This document shows positions 27,320 through 35,571 of a DNA stretch of 43,578 nucleotides, piece by piece; position 1 is the first letter of the stretch, and every line of letters starts with the position of its first letter. Source of the DNA: a virus. The notes under the pieces are model-generated. The model was given only the letters and a program-made list of their open reading frames with translations, searched no databases and was not told where the DNA came from. Made by a program: the position numbers and the translations under genes. The stretch lies in IMG/VR virus record IMGVR_UViG_3300044630_002215, positions 1 through 43,578 of that record; one strand, 5' to 3'.

Positions 27320-28480
27320 TTACGAACTAAAAGCCCATTCTGCCATCCTTAGCCTTTCAGCTTCGGTGCCATTCAGGTCTGGTTTCGCTCCTTGAGGAGT
27401 GGGGCTTTGGTTGATATTTATATTCCCGTTTTTCTTTAAATGAGCCAACAATCTTTGAGATGCGGCTTCATTTGCTATTTTTGAGAAGATTTTTTCACGA
27501 TTCTCAAGCAAATATTTATCTGCCATTATTTGTTGAACATTTGGTTTCCCGTCCTTGGTAAACCATCTGCCTTCAAAATATGAGTCACTATCAAAATCAG
27601 CCAAATCATTCTTCATAGCCAATCTTTCGTCTTCACCTACATTAAATGAAATCGGTATTTCGACATCCTCGTCTTTTACCGAAACATTAAATCCGTTGAA
27701 GGATTGGAAATCAGAATCAAGTGTTTTTTCATAAATCGACCTTGCTTGTTGCATAATCTCAAATTCCTCTTGAGATTCAGCTTCTCTTCCAGCCTCATTA
27801 TAAATATCAGGTAACTTTATTTCACTTTTTAATTTTTCTAGCTCTGGTCTAATCACTTTCGCTTCAATCATCAACTTCCTATCTGCGTAATCTACTTGTG
27901 ACTGCCATGTTTTTACTTTACCAGCATAATCCTCATCAGATTCATTATAGCCCTGTTCAGGCTTTAAAGGTACGAAATATTGGTCATAAAACAAAAGGTC
28001 AACATCTTCAGATGTTAAATCTTTATATTTATTTTTAATATTTGTTTTAACAATTTCAGCAGCCAAGTCTGGTGTTAAATCTGAAGTTATTAATTTTTCT
28101 AACCTTTTTTGTTGATTTAGAATTTCGTAAACATCATCTGCTTTGCCTTCTTTAATAGCATCAAATAATGTTCTACTTACATCATCTTTAAATTCAAAAC
28201 TTGGTTGTTCCTTGAGTTTTTTAAACTCTTCTTCAGCTTGCTCTACACTATCATAGCCAAATCTTTCTTTTACAAATTGATTTGAGTCAAATGATTGAGT
28301 AGATACCGCTTGTTCCTCTACTTTTGTTTCCTCTTGTTGAGGAGGAGCTGCTTGTGCTGGCTCATTTGTTAAGATAGGGGCTTCTTCTATCTTAGGTTGC
28401 ACTTGTGGTGCGTTATCATCCGAAAACGGATTGAAGCCTTCTGCAAGCTCTATTGGAGCTGCTGGGGTATTCTCTGGCAT
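27320..28480 (-). CDS. Capsid scaffolding protein
   Basis: 386 residues, acidic and strongly helical. A Pro/Glu/Gln-rich N-terminus (PENTPAAPIELAEGFNPF, then PPQQEETKVEEQA) precedes Lys/Glu-rich coiled-coil segments (VEQAEEEFKKLKEQPSFEF). The C-terminal basic helix (ANEAASQRLLAHLKKNGNIN) could bind capsid protein. Composition, length and location immediately upstream of the capsid gene match phage scaffolds, which guide procapsid assembly and are then removed. No protease gene was recognised nearby, so removal may be by exit, not cleavage. Confidence 0.75.
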   Translation of the reverse strand: MPENTPAAPIELAEGFNPFSDDNAPQVQPKIEEAPILTNEPAQAAPPQQEETKVEEQAVSTQSFDSNQFVKERFGYDSVEQAEEEFKKLKEQPSFEFKDDVSRTLFDAIKEGKADDVYEILNQQKRLEKLITSDLTPDLAAEIVKTNIKNKYKDLTSEDVDLLFYDQYFVPLKPEQGYNESDEDYAGKVKTWQSQVDYADRKLMIEAKVIRPELEKLKSEIKLPDIYNEAGREAESQEEFEIMQQARSIYEKTLDSDFQSFNGFNVSVKDEDVEIPISFNVGEDERLAMKNDLADFDSDSYFEGRWFTKDGKPNVQQIMADKYLLENREKIFSKIANEAASQRLLAHLKKNGNININQSPTPQGAKPDLNGTEAERLRMAEWAFSS

Positions 28481-28505
28481 AAATGCTTATTTGGTTTCTA
28501 TTTTA

Positions 28506-28772
28506 TTAGTCTATAACTATAGTACCACTATTGTTAATGGTAATTACATAATCAACTGTTGTATCAGTTAACAAATGTACGCCATACCAACTTGTCCCGT
28601 CACCGTAAATTGGCTGCTTCGACTTGCTGCTGCTAAATAATTTATTAGCAGTAGTCAAGGTGGATGTTGTAGCGTAAACTATTTGTGTCCCTTGTGATGT
28701 TGCGACATTAAACGCTTCGCTTGCTGTTGGGTATGTATTTTTTGATAATACATATGCTATTAAATTTGCCAT
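28506..28772 (-). CDS. Small structural protein, 88 aa
   Basis: Beta-rich, Thr/Ser-rich protein of unknown family (MANLIAYVLSKNTYPTASEA...). It has a GDGTSWYGVHLLTDTTVDYV strand pair and ends in NNSGTIVID. It lies between the portal-proximal 126-residue gene and the scaffold, where head decoration proteins are often found. It has no poly-Thr tail, unlike its neighbour. Confidence 0.45.
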   Translation of the reverse strand: MANLIAYVLSKNTYPTASEAFNVATSQGTQIVYATTSTLTTANKLFSSSKSKQPIYGDGTSWYGVHLLTDTTVDYVITINNSGTIVID

Positions 28773-28791
28773 TTTTTATCTTTTTTAAATA

Positions 28792-29172
28792 TTAAGGTGC
28801 TGCTGTTGTCGTTGTCGTTGTATTACCTTGTAATAACAAATATTTACCAATAATACCAAATTCAACAATACCAGCTGCTGCAATTGATGCAACATCTGTT
28901 TTGGTTGTCAAATTAACTCCTAAAACCGAAACCCAGTTAATTGGTACTTCTGGTGCAGGGGATAATTGTCCTGTAATAGAACCATCATCGTTGGTAGTAC
29001 TGAAACTAACTGTTCCAGATGTACCTACAAATTGTACTACTGCAGAATCCCATCCAGATAAATCTTGGTAAAAATTATTATTAGCATTAAAGGAATCTGT
29101 CGCATCTACAACTGTGCTAATTTTTGAACTAAATTTTTGTAGTCTTATTAAAAGTTTACTTACCGTTGCCAT
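28792..29172 (-). CDS. Small structural protein with Thr-rich C-terminal tail, 126 aa
   Basis: Compact beta-rich domain (VATDSFNANNNFYQDL, then WDSAVVQFVGTSGTVSFST and WVSVLGVNLTTKTDV), resembling small capsid-decoration domains. It is followed by the tail NTTTTTTAAP and the stop. The same TTTTTTAAP motif ends the rightward 123-residue protein and links modules in the nozzle, which suggests a shared surface feature of the virion. It lies between portal and scaffold genes. No family was recognised. Confidence 0.5.
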   Translation of the reverse strand: MATVSKLLIRLQKFSSKISTVVDATDSFNANNNFYQDLSGWDSAVVQFVGTSGTVSFSTTNDDGSITGQLSPAPEVPINWVSVLGVNLTTKTDVASIAAAGIVEFGIIGKYLLLQGNTTTTTTAAP

Positions 29173-29194
29173 TTTATTTATTTTTTATGTTATT

Positions 29195-31585
29195 TTATTG
29201 TTGTTGCATTTGTTGTTGTTCCATCATCATTTGCTCTTGTTCAGGTGAGCCTTGACCTTGTTCTAACATTTGTTGTTGCATTTGTTCCATTTGTTGTTGC
29301 TGTAATGCCTGTTCCATTTGTTGATTATCAATAGCTAATGGCACTTCAATATTTTGCAACATTTCTGCTATTAAAGGCTTTAATTCTACTGGCATTGGGA
29401 TACTAGCTTTAGCTAAATCAAACATACCTTGAATTATAATCTCTCTCTGCCTTGCCTGTGTTTGTTTATCTAACAAAGCAGCATCGCCTTGAGCTTTTGC
29501 TTGCATGCTTGATTGTTGAATCTGTGCATTTTGCTCACTATTCATTTGAGCTTTTTCTTGCTCTGTTTTTATATATCTTTTTTGAGCTTGTCTAAAATAT
29601 AATTCAGCTAACGATACATTTTCTTTTGCAATTCTCATTGCTTTAAAAGGGTCTAAATATATTATTAATTGAGGGTTTGAGGCAATAGAATTATTCATCA
29701 TTGCTTGCAAATTTGCTATCTCCATTTCTGTTGGTAACATTTTTATTGTTGCAACAAAATTTCTATTTTTTACATCTTCCTCTTTAAGTAAATCTCTATA
29801 TTTTTCAGCTCCGTATGTTACACTTTTATTCAATAAACAAGCTATTTTTTTACAGCTTTCTTCCATTACATAAATATATGCATCATACATGTATTCAGTT
29901 GCATTATTAGCAAGTTGTTGAGAAGCTTGAATATTTGATGCAGCAACTCTTGGTTGTGCAGCTTGATTCATTAAATTAGGGTCTTCTCCTAACTCATCTT
30001 TTAATACTTGATAATGGAATTGGTATAATTGAATTAAAGCTTGTAATTGAGGAGCAAATCCTGTATTAGCTAATTCTGTAATTGGAACGGGTATTCTATT
30101 ACCCTCAGCATCTCTACCACGATAATAAAGTTTACCTGTTTGCTCCCATATTTTTTGTACTTCTAATGGTTTAACAGAATCACCTAATCCTAAATCAAGT
30201 TCTTGCAACGCATCAACATCAATAGAAGCACCTGCTGGAACCATCTTAGCTACCATTTGTTGTATCTTTAATCTAGCCAAAATCATTTGCTCAATAGGCT
30301 CTTCTATTTTTTCAGGTACAGCCACATTACGCATATCGTATGGGTCGTACATATAAAAACTATATGAAAATTCAGCATTGCCAATTTCTTTAGGGTCTTG
30401 AGGACGAATCATATTTTTCTTAATCCCCCAATGAATCATTTTTTGAGTAACAGGACAATATACACCCTCGTATATATTCCATTTTTTCTCTTCTAAATAT
30501 TCTTGATTCTCATCAAGTTTTTCAGGCTTGCCTTTTCTTATAATTGTGCTACCATTTTTTTTAGTTTTGGTAACAGTATATCCATCAGAATCTAATGTTC
30601 TAATTTCAAAATTCATTAAATCAATATTCCACTCATCATAAGGGCGTAACCAAGAAACATTCCAATCTTGCATCCACTTAATCTTATCTGTTAATTGGTA
30701 TTCTTTACATGACTGGGCCAACATAAATATATCTTCTTCAGATAATGTTCCACCACTAGCTTTACCATATCTAGCTCTTATTTCACTAATTTTCATAGAT
30801 AAAATATGTCCACGATATGTTGTATCTCTAAAATCTGGAAAATCAGAATATGAATAAATTGCGTTTTCCGGACGAATCCATTGAACATGAACTTCCCCTT
30901 CTTCATCCATCCAAGTATATGTACACACTAATCCAACCTCTGCTGAATCATGCAATAATCTTTGTTTTAAAACATCATTCCAACCATTAGCCTCTAATAC
31001 ATTATTACATCCAATGCTATATTGTATTTCTTCTGGTAAGTGATTAAATTCAGAAATCCATTGGTCTAATTCATCTTTATCTTCTGCAACAAATTGGCCT
31101 TGTGGAACCATAGGAATTCCAGATTGTTGTTCTAAATTAGCAAGGATTTGTTTATTTTGAAAAACAAATTCTGCTTCATTGGCTGCATCTTTTTTTAACA
31201 TTGCAGATGCTGAATCAGTAGCAGTAACTGTAACTTTTTCATTTCTACTCATCCATGCACCAACTAATCTTGCAACAATTGTATTACCAATAATAATTGA
31301 TTTCCAATTTATATTTACAAAGTTAGCTTTGCTGTTCATTTCCAAACGGTCCATAAACACACTCATGTCTATTTTACCATTTGCAATTTGTCTATTTTTT
31401 CTAAATCTATTATTTCTTAACCAAAAATAAGTTTGGTTACCGTATATTGTAGAGTAGATACTTTGTGCAACATTTTTACCGTACATGTAATCTTTCTTAG
31501 AAGATACATCGGTAGTAATTTGAAACTTTTTTAAAGCTTCTCCATTACTATTTGCTGCTGATATTGATAAAGGACTATCTGCCAA
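29195..31585 (-). CDS. Portal protein
   Basis: 796 residues, as expected for long podovirus/crAss-like portals. The portal forms the 12-fold ring at the DNA vertex. Recognisable features are its position after the large terminase, the helical wing and stem regions (ANAANEAEFVFQNKQ-like helices), a central WIRPENAIYSYSDFPDF segment, and a long Gln/Met-rich C-terminal helix (from about residue 690) that could form the barrel. The start is TTG at 31585. No in-frame ATG lies between it and the upstream stop at 31637, and the promoter box at 31603-31610 places transcription start about 11 bases before it. The next ATG (residue 33) would shorten the N-terminus. Confidence 0.82.
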   Translation of the reverse strand: MADSPLSISAANSNGEALKKFQITTDVSSKKDYMYGKNVAQSIYSTIYGNQTYFWLRNNRFRKNRQIANGKIDMSVFMDRLEMNSKANFVNINWKSIIIGNTIVARLVGAWMSRNEKVTVTATDSASAMLKKDAANEAEFVFQNKQILANLEQQSGIPMVPQGQFVAEDKDELDQWISEFNHLPEEIQYSIGCNNVLEANGWNDVLKQRLLHDSAEVGLVCTYTWMDEEGEVHVQWIRPENAIYSYSDFPDFRDTTYRGHILSMKISEIRARYGKASGGTLSEEDIFMLAQSCKEYQLTDKIKWMQDWNVSWLRPYDEWNIDLMNFEIRTLDSDGYTVTKTKKNGSTIIRKGKPEKLDENQEYLEEKKWNIYEGVYCPVTQKMIHWGIKKNMIRPQDPKEIGNAEFSYSFYMYDPYDMRNVAVPEKIEEPIEQMILARLKIQQMVAKMVPAGASIDVDALQELDLGLGDSVKPLEVQKIWEQTGKLYYRGRDAEGNRIPVPITELANTGFAPQLQALIQLYQFHYQVLKDELGEDPNLMNQAAQPRVAASNIQASQQLANNATEYMYDAYIYVMEESCKKIACLLNKSVTYGAEKYRDLLKEEDVKNRNFVATIKMLPTEMEIANLQAMMNNSIASNPQLIIYLDPFKAMRIAKENVSLAELYFRQAQKRYIKTEQEKAQMNSEQNAQIQQSSMQAKAQGDAALLDKQTQARQREIIIQGMFDLAKASIPMPVELKPLIAEMLQNIEVPLAIDNQQMEQALQQQQMEQMQQQMLEQGQGSPEQEQMMMEQQQMQQQ

Positions 31586-31602
31586 TTGAGTGTATTTTGT
31601 GT

Positions 31603-31610
31603 CAAATATA
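31603..31610 (-). promoter_or_regulatory. Late promoter before the portal gene, -7 box TATATTTG
   Basis: Leftward TATATTTG in the 55-base gap between the terminase and portal genes. Predicted start near 31596, about 11 bases before the TTG start codon at 31585. Same box and geometry as at 24811 and 3069. Confidence 0.55.
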
Positions 31611-31640
31611 CTAAATATTAAGAATTTAGTAAAATTTTAA

Positions 31641-33689
31641 TTAATTAAACACAGGAACATAACTTTTTACAAGCGCTTCTCTCTTGATTAGTTTTTGGAC
31701 CGGCTCCATTAAACAAACAATTAACATCAAAAAAGATACCGTAATATCATATTCGGTTCTGTTGTTAGGGTCGAATTTTTTTGCATCTTCAAGCAAATTT
31801 TCAAAATCTATTGAATCAATATGTGATTCAAAATACATAATCCCCACATCGGTTTGCTTTGTCAAACTAAACGGTGTAGTAGGAAATCCTTTGTGTCTAT
31901 CAGCTGTTTCTCTTTTTGCTGGGTCAATAGTTGAAAGTGGGTATGAACCAAGATAACCAACTCTTCCTCTATCTCTAAAATAGGATAGATAATCATCACT
32001 ATTATGCTCATACCAAGCTTGATAGCCATAAAATTCAGCTGCTAAAAGAACTTGTTCATGTAAGGTTTCTTTGATTTGTGGCCTTCCGTAAAGATGACCT
32101 ATGGCTTTCCCAGTATGTTCTGGATTTAATAAATCGTATCTTCTTCCTATCCAAGCCGAGGCTTTTGAACCATACTTACCACCTTGACTATTACTATAAC
32201 CATCGATTGCTATTGCACCATCAGATACCCTAGCTGGTTTTCTAGTTTTTACATCGTAAGTATGCTTGTTTTCTTCGCCCGCTTGTGGGAACTGGGTTAT
32301 AACCCAATGGAAATCTTCTTCTTTATCATTTATTTCTCGCCACCTAACTACTTGGTCAATATCTCTGTAAAATATAACATGACGCTTAAGTTTAGGATTT
32401 TCTTTTAAATAAGACTCTCTTGCCCCGATGTTCATTACATTAAAAATACACTTATCTGAATCCGTACTAAAAGCTTCGTCTATGGTAAGAGGTTCTTTTC
32501 TAATACGAGCAGATAATGCTCTTTGATTATTTTTTACTGTGTCCCTGTCAGCTAAAATTTGAGCCAAAGTTTTTTCTTCATCTGGATGCCCAAAATCGTC
32601 AAAATTTCTTGTACGCTTTGCAGACATGAAGAATCGATAAAGACCGCTAGAAGTAGTTCCATTATCTTGTCGTTTTTCTTGATTACTTTCTTCCCATAAT
32701 AATTTAAATGCATCTTGAACACCATCTTTTTCAGTTGTAAGTTTCTCTACTGTGGTGGTATATAATGCTTTGCCAATAATTTGACCTTCATCATCTAGCA
32801 AACAATAACGCACAACCTCGTGTCTATCGTACACATTAACCTCTGTGGTTTTACCGCACTCATCTGCTACATATCTATGGAGTTTTTGTCCATCATAGGC
32901 AACAGTATCTGCTGACTGATGGTCAATAACTGAACCTAATTCATCTTTATCTACATTTTCCTCTGCTTTTTTACCCCTTACGTTTGTCTTTTGGAATCGC
33001 ATCTCAGATTTTGGATTTACCCCCAAAGACATATCATATTCTGGTCTAAAAAACTTAGGTAGTCGTCTAAATGGATTTACAACCGTCTTAGCAAAGAATT
33101 TTTTAGCATCAGAGCCTGTTTTAGACTGAATACCGCCGTTTGTCATCTTTGTCCTTGTAGTATATTCGGTTACAAATAAACCAGCCACAAATGACTTACC
33201 AAACCTTCTTTTGGTTACCTCAAGCATCCCCATACATAACGGGTCTTGAATACAATATTCCATAAAATAGAACTTCTCTAAATCTGGTATCCTAAACTTT
33301 GGATAACCAATATCAATTGACCACCATTGCAAGTATAAATAGTGTAACCCAGTCAAATAAGTAGGCACCCCATTATTCATGTACCAAAATCCATTCAATC
33401 TTCTATCCCATTCTTGTCTTTTAAACTCCTCTAATCTTTCATCGTAAAATTCAAGCTCATCGTCTTTTTTCTTTTTATCAAACTCATCCCATTTCTTCAT
33501 TGTGTCGGCATACCAACTGGGCATCGGTATTCTTTTCCAATATTGTTCGCTTATATTTTTATCTCTTTCATAAATACCTCTAAATTCTAATTGTTTGGTA
33601 ATTATATTATAAACATACCCATCTGGAGGAAGATTACACTTCAATCCTTGGATATCTATAATAGTTCCACCTTCAATTTTTTCGTACAT
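31641..33689 (-). CDS. terL: Terminase large subunit
   Basis: 682 residues. It is the motor and nuclease that packages DNA into the procapsid. Residues 158-166 (VTKRRFGKS) are the Walker A ATP site. RYVADE (272-277) is the Walker B, with Asp276 and the catalytic Glu277. The C-terminal nuclease domain starts with AIAIDGYSNSQGGKYG, where Asp496 is the probable first metal-binding Asp. An adenine-binding-like segment HYLYLQWWSIDIGYPKFRIP lies near residues 116-135. It follows the probable small subunit by 2 bases and precedes the portal, the classic packaging order. Confidence 0.92.
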   Translation of the reverse strand: MYEKIEGGTIIDIQGLKCNLPPDGYVYNIITKQLEFRGIYERDKNISEQYWKRIPMPSWYADTMKKWDEFDKKKKDDELEFYDERLEEFKRQEWDRRLNGFWYMNNGVPTYLTGLHYLYLQWWSIDIGYPKFRIPDLEKFYFMEYCIQDPLCMGMLEVTKRRFGKSFVAGLFVTEYTTRTKMTNGGIQSKTGSDAKKFFAKTVVNPFRRLPKFFRPEYDMSLGVNPKSEMRFQKTNVRGKKAEENVDKDELGSVIDHQSADTVAYDGQKLHRYVADECGKTTEVNVYDRHEVVRYCLLDDEGQIIGKALYTTTVEKLTTEKDGVQDAFKLLWEESNQEKRQDNGTTSSGLYRFFMSAKRTRNFDDFGHPDEEKTLAQILADRDTVKNNQRALSARIRKEPLTIDEAFSTDSDKCIFNVMNIGARESYLKENPKLKRHVIFYRDIDQVVRWREINDKEEDFHWVITQFPQAGEENKHTYDVKTRKPARVSDGAIAIDGYSNSQGGKYGSKASAWIGRRYDLLNPEHTGKAIGHLYGRPQIKETLHEQVLLAAEFYGYQAWYEHNSDDYLSYFRDRGRVGYLGSYPLSTIDPAKRETADRHKGFPTTPFSLTKQTDVGIMYFESHIDSIDFENLLEDAKKFDPNNRTEYDITVSFLMLIVCLMEPVQKLIKREALVKSYVPVFN

Positions 33690-33691
33690 AA

Positions 33692-34075
33692 TTATATTCT
33701 TTTACCAGCTAACTCACCAACGGCATCAGCCATATTCTCTGGTGAAAATGGTTTCTTATTAGCTTGAACTACCTCTTTTTTATCAGTTACTTCTTGATTT
33801 ATTCCAGCTAATACTTCTAGTGCCTTTATTGAAGCAGAAATTGTTCCTGCATCTACCCATATTTTCTGCAATCTTTCAAAAGTCTTAATCTTAGGGTCAT
33901 CAATATCAATAGCTGTAAGGCTAGTTTTATTCAATAATTCAGCCATTTCATTAGCCTTTCTATTTAAGGCATGATATAGCTTACCAATACCATCTTGCTC
34001 GTAATAAGCATTTCTGCCTTGTAAATAGGCAATTTGCTTTTCTAAATCCTTTATTTTATCTAATTCTACAGACAT
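33692..34075 (-). CDS. Probable terminase small subunit
   Basis: 127 residues, all helical. An N-terminal coiled coil (DKIKDLEKQIAYLQGRNAYY) is followed by a central helix pair (TFERLQKIWVDAGTISASIK) and a basic C-terminus (ENMADAVGELAGKRI). No clear helix-turn-helix is visible. The assignment rests on size, helicity and its position 2 bases upstream of the large terminase, with which it is probably co-translated. It overlaps the cpn10-like gene by 10 bases. Confidence 0.55.
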   Translation of the reverse strand: MSVELDKIKDLEKQIAYLQGRNAYYEQDGIGKLYHALNRKANEMAELLNKTSLTAIDIDDPKIKTFERLQKIWVDAGTISASIKALEVLAGINQEVTDKKEVVQANKKPFSPENMADAVGELAGKRI

Positions 34076-34746
34076 TCTAATTCTTTTAATTGTTTTGCAT
34101 CTGATTTGCTATACCCCACCCATAAATCACCACTCTCAACCAATGCTGTCATATTATCGTTTATGGCTATAATCTCATTTCTATCGTTCCCGTCTGGATA
34201 ATATCTTAATCTGATAATTCTTCCTTCTGTACCATCGTCATTTTGATATATAATCTCATAATCACTTGAAATTACGGTATTAACTGCTCTGCCTTTTAAC
34301 TCACCGCTAGTTATGTATAGTTTATTATTCATTACTTCTGGCTCAATGCCCTCAAGCATACCATTGTATGGCTTAAATATTCTTAGCGCTGTAACAAAAT
34401 TATTTAAAGCGTTCCATATGGAACCTTTTGTTTCTCTCCACATAAAACATTCTTCGATTGGTATTGAGAAATATTGAATATCTGAAGAAGCTTCAGTAGT
34501 AGGTCTTTGATAATTAAAAATCTTATAAGTATCATGAGTAGCATTATGATGGATAAGTATTTCAGCCCCAGTAGGAATGTCTTTAGCATCGACAACTTCA
34601 GCATTAACCGGTTTAACATAGCGCATATTAAAATTGTCATATACTCTTTCTAGTTTAATTTTTGTACCATCTTTAAATGTATGACTATTTTTACTTTCTA
34701 AATCAACCTTAATGATTACCCTATTACTTGGAGCTTTCAATTTCAT
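34066..34746 (-). CDS. Cpn10-like beta-barrel protein, 226 aa
   Basis: Residues 1 to about 105 read like a co-chaperonin fold: APSNRVIIKVDLESKNSHTF resembles the GroES first strand and mobile-loop start, and VNAEVVDAKDIPTGAEILIH resembles the GEVLAVG...GDIVIF strands. The second half (LYITSGELKGRAVNTVISSD..., then NMTALVESGDLWVGYS) may be a second, more diverged barrel. It heads the packaging/head operon behind the promoter at 34765. It lacks the clear GGIVL-type loop found in the 90-residue protein, so GroEL binding is doubtful. Its role could be in assembly or regulation. Confidence 0.4.
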   Translation of the reverse strand: MKLKAPSNRVIIKVDLESKNSHTFKDGTKIKLERVYDNFNMRYVKPVNAEVVDAKDIPTGAEILIHHNATHDTYKIFNYQRPTTEASSDIQYFSIPIEECFMWRETKGSIWNALNNFVTALRIFKPYNGMLEGIEPEVMNNKLYITSGELKGRAVNTVISSDYEIIYQNDDGTEGRIIRLRYYPDGNDRNEIIAINDNMTALVESGDLWVGYSKSDAKQLKELECL

Positions 34747-34748
34747 AG

Positions 34749-34794
34749 TTTAATTAATTTAATACAAATGTAGTGCTAATTTAATTAATTTAAT
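34749..34794. promoter_or_regulatory. Paired 15-bp operator-like repeats in the divergent late/rightward promoter region
   Basis: TTTAATTAATTTAAT occurs exactly at 34749-34763 and 34780-34794, 31 bases apart (about three helical turns). The leftward -7 box (34765-34772) lies between the two copies. The same 15-mer, inverted, is at 40639-40653 beside another promoter. The arrangement suggests a common regulator, but the AT-rich background makes chance matches easier. Confidence 0.5.
34765..34772 (-). promoter_or_regulatory. Promoter of the packaging/head operon, -7 box TACATTTG
   Basis: Leftward TACATTTG fits TAnnTTTG. It lies 19 bases before the ATG at 34746 and between the two 15-bp repeats. 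No -33 TTG was found at normal spacing, which fits a promoter that needs an activator. Confidence 0.55.
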
Positions 34795-34826
34795 ATTTTT
34801 TCAAAAATAAATTCCTAATAATTGCT

Positions 34827-34834
34827 TATATTTG
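34827..34834 (+). promoter_or_regulatory. Rightward promoter, -7 box TATATTTG, for the two small paralogs
   Basis: TATATTTG followed by a leader of about 33 bases that ends in the A-rich element CAAAAAATAAAAAC (34852-34865), 8 bases before ATG 34874. It faces away from the leftward promoter at 34765. Confidence 0.6.
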
Positions 34835-34873
34835 TTGAAACAATTTTAAAACAAAAAATAAAAACCAAAAAAA

Positions 34874-35245
34874 ATGGCAAATCACTTATCGGTTTATGTT
34901 TATCGTAGAAATCAATACGATTTAAACAACCCAAATGGCACACCTGCGACATCTGGTGTATTATTCTCATTACCTACGGTTGGCTTACAAGTTCAACCTA
35001 CTACTGTGGTAGCAAATGGAGTACAAATGAATTCATTAATTCTTATGTACCCTAGTGGTCTTAATCAACCAGCTGAAAAATTATATAGTGCTGCAACAGT
35101 TGCACAGATAATTACAGCTATTAATGGTGGTGGTATTGTTACAACTACAACAACAACTGCAGCACCAACCACTACAACAACAACTGCAGCTTCAACAACA
35201 ACTACGACTGCAGCTCCAACCACAACAACAACTGCAGCACCTTAA
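34874..35245 (+). CDS. Small probable virion protein with poly-Thr/AAP tail, 123 aa
   Basis: Residues 1 to about 87 form a small beta-rich domain (VYVYRRNQYDLNNPNGTPAT...). They are clearly paralogous to the next gene, sharing RNQY, NGTPATSG, VANGV, MNS, GLNQ and STVAQI/ATVAQI-type blocks. Residues 91-123 are a low-complexity tail of Thr runs broken by AAP and AAS. The A-rich leader is identical to that of the capsid gene, which suggests high expression. I infer a decoration or surface protein whose Thr-rich tail projects outward. It is odd that it sits on the opposite strand from all other structural genes. Confidence 0.55.
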   Translation: MANHLSVYVYRRNQYDLNNPNGTPATSGVLFSLPTVGLQVQPTTVVANGVQMNSLILMYPSGLNQPAEKLYSAATVAQIITAINGGGIVTTTTTTAAPTTTTTTAASTTTTTAAPTTTTTAAP

Positions 35246-35273
35246 TTTAAAAAACAATTAAAAAAATAAAAAA

Positions 35274-35537
35274 ATGGCAACAATAGTATCAATTACAGCA
35301 TATCAAAGAAATCAATATGCTTTATTAAACTCTAACGGAACTCCAGCAACATCTGGCATTTCTTACGGATTCCCAGTAACTACATTTGCAGCTTACCCAG
35401 CTCCTGATAATTTTGTAGCTAACGGAGTAACTATGAATTCAATAGTCGAAGTAGCACCTACTGGTTTAAACCAACTACCCGTATTATTTTATACGACTTC
35501 TACTGTAGCACAGATTAATTCTGCAGCAAACGCTTAA
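35274..35537 (+). CDS. Small probable virion protein, tail-less paralog, 87 aa
   Basis: Paralog of the preceding gene across its full length (YQRNQYALLNSNGTPATSGI, then FVANGVTMNS and STVAQINSAANA), but it stops where the Thr-rich tail would begin. The leader is again A-rich (AAAAAATAAAAAAATGG). It is followed at once by a terminator, closing a two-gene rightward unit. The pair may be two forms of one surface protein, with and without a projecting tail. Confidence 0.55.
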   Translation: MATIVSITAYQRNQYALLNSNGTPATSGISYGFPVTTFAAYPAPDNFVANGVTMNSIVEVAPTGLNQLPVLFYTTSTVAQINSAANA

Positions 35538-35543
35538 TGAATT

Positions 35544-35571
35544 AGCCCCTATTTATTTAGGGGCTTTTTTA
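35544..35571 (+). terminator. Terminator of the two-gene rightward unit
   Basis: AGCCCCTA pairs with TAGGGGCT (8 bp, 6-base loop), then a T run to 35571. It starts 7 bases after the stop of the second paralog. The same DNA encodes the last codons of the opposing 45-residue gene. It lacks a T tract on the minus strand, so it should stop only rightward transcription. Confidence 0.85.
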
